Source of the DNA: Pirellulales bacterium | Lineage (GTDB): Bacteria; Planctomycetota; Planctomycetia; Pirellulales; Thermoguttaceae | Assembly: GCA_030617125.1 (NCBI GenBank) | Contig: JAUWWA010000048.1 | Location: forward strand, 1-8,906 | Length of the DNA: 8,906 nt | Direction: 5' to 3' | Notes under the pieces: generated by a model | Database searches by the model: none | What the model was told of the DNA's origin: nothing | Seen by the model: only the letters and a program-made list of their open reading frames with translations | Part shown: piece by piece, positions 6,860 to 8,906 of the stretch | How the letters are laid out: the number at the start of each line of letters is the position of its first letter | Position numbering within the stretch: position 1 is the stretch's first letter | Translations under genes and position numbers: made by a program

Positions 6860-8626
6860 ATGTCGCACCCAATCGAACAGAAAATTGCGAAGCTGCGAAG
6901 CCGTCTGCTGCGGCTGGTGGCGGTGTATGGGTTGAGCTGGACCGTCGCGGCGGTGATCGGCGCGGTGATGGTGCTCGGGATGGCCGACTACGTATTCCGC
7001 TTCCAGGATCGGGGGCTGAGAGTGATCTGCTCGCTTCTGGCGCTGGGGGCGTTGGGGTGGGCGTGCTATCGACTGCTATTTCTGCCGCTTCGCGTCCGGC
7101 TGCGCGACGTCGAACTGGCCGTAAAGCTACAGCGCTGGTTCCCGAAGCTGGAGGATCGGCTGGTCTCGTCGGTCGAGTTTCTCGGTCAATCGCAGGACGA
7201 TCCGACGGCCGGCTCCGCCGCGCTGCGGCGTGCGGTGATCGCCGAGACCACGGCGGAAACCGAGCGGCTCGATTTCTCCAACGTGCTCGATGTCCGGCGG
7301 CCGATGCGTGCGGCGATGGTGACGGCGGGTATCTGCCTGGTGGCGGCAATTTTTGTGGTGCTCGATCCGCTTTCGTCGCGCATCGCGGTCGCGCGGCTGG
7401 CCAACCCGTTCGGATCGGCCGCCTGGCCGCGGAAAAACCACTTGCAGCTTGTCAATCGCGTGGAGCGCATCGCGCGCGGACAGGCGTTCGAAGTCGAAAT
7501 GATCGACGCTGAGGGCGCGAGACTGCCGACGGATGCGTGCATCCACTACCGCTTCACGAACCCCGACGGTTCGGCCGCGGCGGAGACACGGCCGATGCGG
7601 CTGGTGGGCTCGCGGCTGGTAGGTCGTCGCGAAGGCGTCGCACGGCCGTTCTCGTATCGGATCACCGGAGGCGACGACCACACGATGTCTTGGATCGCCG
7701 TGGAGGTGCTCGAGCCGCCGGCGATCCGTTCGCTCTCAATTCGCTTGATCCCGCCGGCATACACGGGCTGGCCGCGGCAAACGGCAAAGAAGACCATCCG
7801 AGCGCTGGTCGGCACGCGCATGGAGTTCGCCGCCACCGTGACCAAGCCGCTCGCATCGGCGACGCTGTGCCTGGAAGGCAATCGCCGGATTCCGGGGCGG
7901 ATCGGCAACGACGGATTGCGCTTCGCGGCGCCCGGGCCCAAGCAGCCGGAATTGCTATTGGATCGCTCCGGTTCCTACTGGTTCGAGTTGACCGATCGCG
8001 AAGGCCTAAGCGGCGCGAGTGACGACCGCTGGGAAATCCGCGCGGTGCGCGACGCGCCGCCGAGCGTGACGATCGAACGGCCGACGGGCAATCTGTTCGT
8101 CACGCCCCGGGCGGTGGTGCCGCTGCGGGTGTCGGCCGAGGACGATCTGGCGATCCACCGCGTGGCGTTGGTCTTCCACCGTACGACCGCCGACACTGGC
8201 GAAGCGGACGAGCCGCAACACAGCGCGGAGGTGCTGCCGCTTTTCACGGGACCTAAGAAAGTCGAACGACGACAAGCCGCGGCGCTCGCCAGCGGCGCGG
8301 AGCAGGGCGATCGCCGCGTAACCGAGCGACGATGGGAGCTGGCGCCGCTTGAACTTACGCCCGGCACACAGCTCACCTTCCATGCCACCGCCGACGATTA
8401 CCGCCCACAGATCGCCACGAGCGGGCCGCGACGGCTGATCGTCGTCACGCCCGGGGAACTTCTCGACCGCATCGCCGGCCGCCAGGAGTTTATCCTCGCC
8501 GAGATCGCCCGCGTGTTGAAATGCAGCGAGGCAGCCGCTCCCAGGTCGAATCGCTCGAAATCCGGCTTGCCGAGACGGGACGCCTCGAACAACTCGACGT
8601 CGACCACCTGCAAGCGGCCGAGTTGA
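6860..8626 (+). CDS. DUF4175-like multi-span membrane protein, N-terminal part before frameshift
   Basis: The protein has two N-terminal membrane helices (about 22-44 and 52-74), a basic and helical stretch (ELAVKLQRWFPKLEDRLVSSVEFL), and a third helix (about 150-168). A long beta-rich region follows to about residue 535, then the start of a helical segment, ELLDRIAGRQEFILAEIARVLK. The arrangement resembles DUF4175-type proteins and their planctomycete counterparts in MoxR/vWA clusters; the family name is tentative. The frame gives 588 residues, but the last 35 or so, after VLK at 8521, are Ser/Arg/Thr-rich and unlike the rest. The plausible continuation is in the -1 frame from 8521. The start at 6860 gives a sensible cytoplasmic lead before the first helix; a C-rich heptad array lies directly upstream with no Shine-Dalgarno. 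This gene is frameshifted in the sequence as given. Confidence 0.88.
   Translation: MSHPIEQKIAKLRSRLLRLVAVYGLSWTVAAVIGAVMVLGMADYVFRFQDRGLRVICSLLALGALGWACYRLLFLPLRVRLRDVELAVKLQRWFPKLEDRLVSSVEFLGQSQDDPTAGSAALRRAVIAETTAETERLDFSNVLDVRRPMRAAMVTAGICLVAAIFVVLDPLSSRIAVARLANPFGSAAWPRKNHLQLVNRVERIARGQAFEVEMIDAEGARLPTDACIHYRFTNPDGSAAAETRPMRLVGSRLVGRREGVARPFSYRITGGDDHTMSWIAVEVLEPPAIRSLSIRLIPPAYTGWPRQTAKKTIRALVGTRMEFAATVTKPLASATLCLEGNRRIPGRIGNDGLRFAAPGPKQPELLLDRSGSYWFELTDREGLSGASDDRWEIRAVRDAPPSVTIERPTGNLFVTPRAVVPLRVSAEDDLAIHRVALVFHRTTADTGEADEPQHSAEVLPLFTGPKKVERRQAAALASGAEQGDRRVTERRWELAPLELTPGTQLTFHATADDYRPQIATSGPRRLIVVTPGELLDRIAGRQEFILAEIARVLKCSEAAAPRSNRSKSGLPRRDASNNSTSTTCKRPS
8519..8522 (+). other. Frameshift point (apparent 1-base loss)
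   Basis: The A run read as the Lys codon aaa is followed by tgc in the original frame. Re-reading the last A as the first base of atg restores a long, family-like helical frame. The simplest explanation is loss of one base between the Lys codon and ATG, either a sequencing or assembly error or a true mutation. The site is not a canonical slippery heptamer. Confidence 0.75.
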
Positions 8627-8906
8627 ACCAGCGGCAGGTAAACCGCAGTCTGGCCGGCCGCAACGAAGGCGTGCCGATGCACGTGCTGGCCCTGCTGGCC
8701 GACCTGGAGAACAACCAGATCGACAGCCCCGACATTAAACGCCGCATGACGGACCTGCTCGACGAAATCGATCGGCTTGGACGCGAGCACCTGACACCCA
8801 TCGGCCGCGAGTTGACCGCGGCGATCAAGGCGGCGGAAGTTGCGGCGGAAGTTGCTGCGGAAGTTGCGACGGAAGTGCAACGCTTGCTCCGTGCGGCCGA
8901 CAAGCA
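8521..8906 (+). CDS. Continuation of the DUF4175-like protein after -1 shift, 3' truncated
   Basis: From the ATG at 8521 the frame stays open to the window end for 128 codons. It encodes a helix-forming, charged sequence beginning MQRGSRSQVESLEIRLAETG, with later segments such as LQAAELNQRQVNRSL, ALLADLENNQIDSPD and LLDEIDRLGREHL. This looks like a coiled-coil or helical C-terminal region that directly continues the LDRIAGRQEFILAEIARVLK segment of the upstream frame. Adding one base in the short A run at 8519-8521 would give an uninterrupted VLK-MQR junction. I therefore regard it as the same gene. No ribosome binding site at a usual distance supports independent initiation at 8521, though a separate overlapping gene is not excluded. 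Confidence 0.75.
   Translation, partial: MQRGSRSQVESLEIRLAETGRLEQLDVDHLQAAELNQRQVNRSLAGRNEGVPMHVLALLADLENNQIDSPDIKRRMTDLLDEIDRLGREHLTPIGRELTAAIKAAEVAAEVAAEVATEVQRLLRAADK
8830..8877 (+). repeat. 12-bp tandem repeat, four copies, coding for AAEV units
   Basis: Four consecutive 12-bp units of the type gcggcggaagtt encode AAEV, AAEV, AAEV and ATEV in the -1 continuation frame. The first two units are identical; the third differs at one base and the fourth at two. The repeat length is a multiple of three, so copy changes keep the frame. It would extend an alanine-rich helix. Confidence 0.9.

Noticed and set aside
8510..8530. Programmed -1 ribosomal frameshift in the DUF4175-like gene
   Set aside because: The bases do not form a X-XXY-YYZ slippery heptamer, and a P-site shift from AAA to GAA would mispair at the first position. 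A simple one-base indel explains the data better.

Overview
The window is a GC-rich bacterial segment with all recognisable genes on the + strand, in the order MoxR AAA+ ATPase (5' end cut off), DUF58 protein, large membrane-anchored BatA-type vWA protein, second large vWA protein with a glutamine-amidotransferase-like fold, and a multi-span DUF4175-like membrane protein whose reading frame is broken near the 3' edge. This gene order, the long vWA plus amidotransferase-like proteins with a C-terminal membrane segment, and intergenic DNA built from 7-bp units suggest a planctomycete, probably of the Pirellulales group. That assignment is inference from protein style and layout; no marker gene is present.

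Layout. 1-855 is the MoxR C-terminal three quarters. 852-1781 is DUF58, overlapping MoxR by ATGA. 1782-2158 is a gap of 377 bases: a heptad array in one orientation, a less GC-rich core of unknown nature, then a heptad array in the opposite orientation. 2159-4363 is the BatA-like protein, and 4360-6747 the second vWA protein, again joined by an ATGA overlap. 6748-6859 is a gap that divides completely into 7-bp units. 6860 onward is the DUF4175-like protein, which reads in frame to about 8521. Its coding signal then moves to the -1 frame and runs open to the window end, while the original frame stops at 8626.

How the genes may work together. MoxR ATPases are thought to act as chaperones that remodel or load metal into vWA-domain partners encoded next to them. 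Three such partners follow here: a soluble DUF58 protein and two membrane proteins that put a vWA domain, a beta-rich linker and an amidotransferase-like domain between N-terminal and C-terminal membrane anchors. The last gene is a membrane protein with a large non-cytoplasmic-type beta-rich region and a helical C-terminus. An envelope-associated complex is a reasonable inference; its substrate cannot be read from sequence. The cluster type itself is known (MoxR/DUF58/Bat-like). The less ordinary content is the heptanucleotide repeat DNA that fills both gaps, the inverted pair of arrays around the 1.8-2.1 kb core, and the frameshift in the last gene. I saw no tRNA, rRNA, CRISPR array, transposase, clear terminator or convincing promoter.
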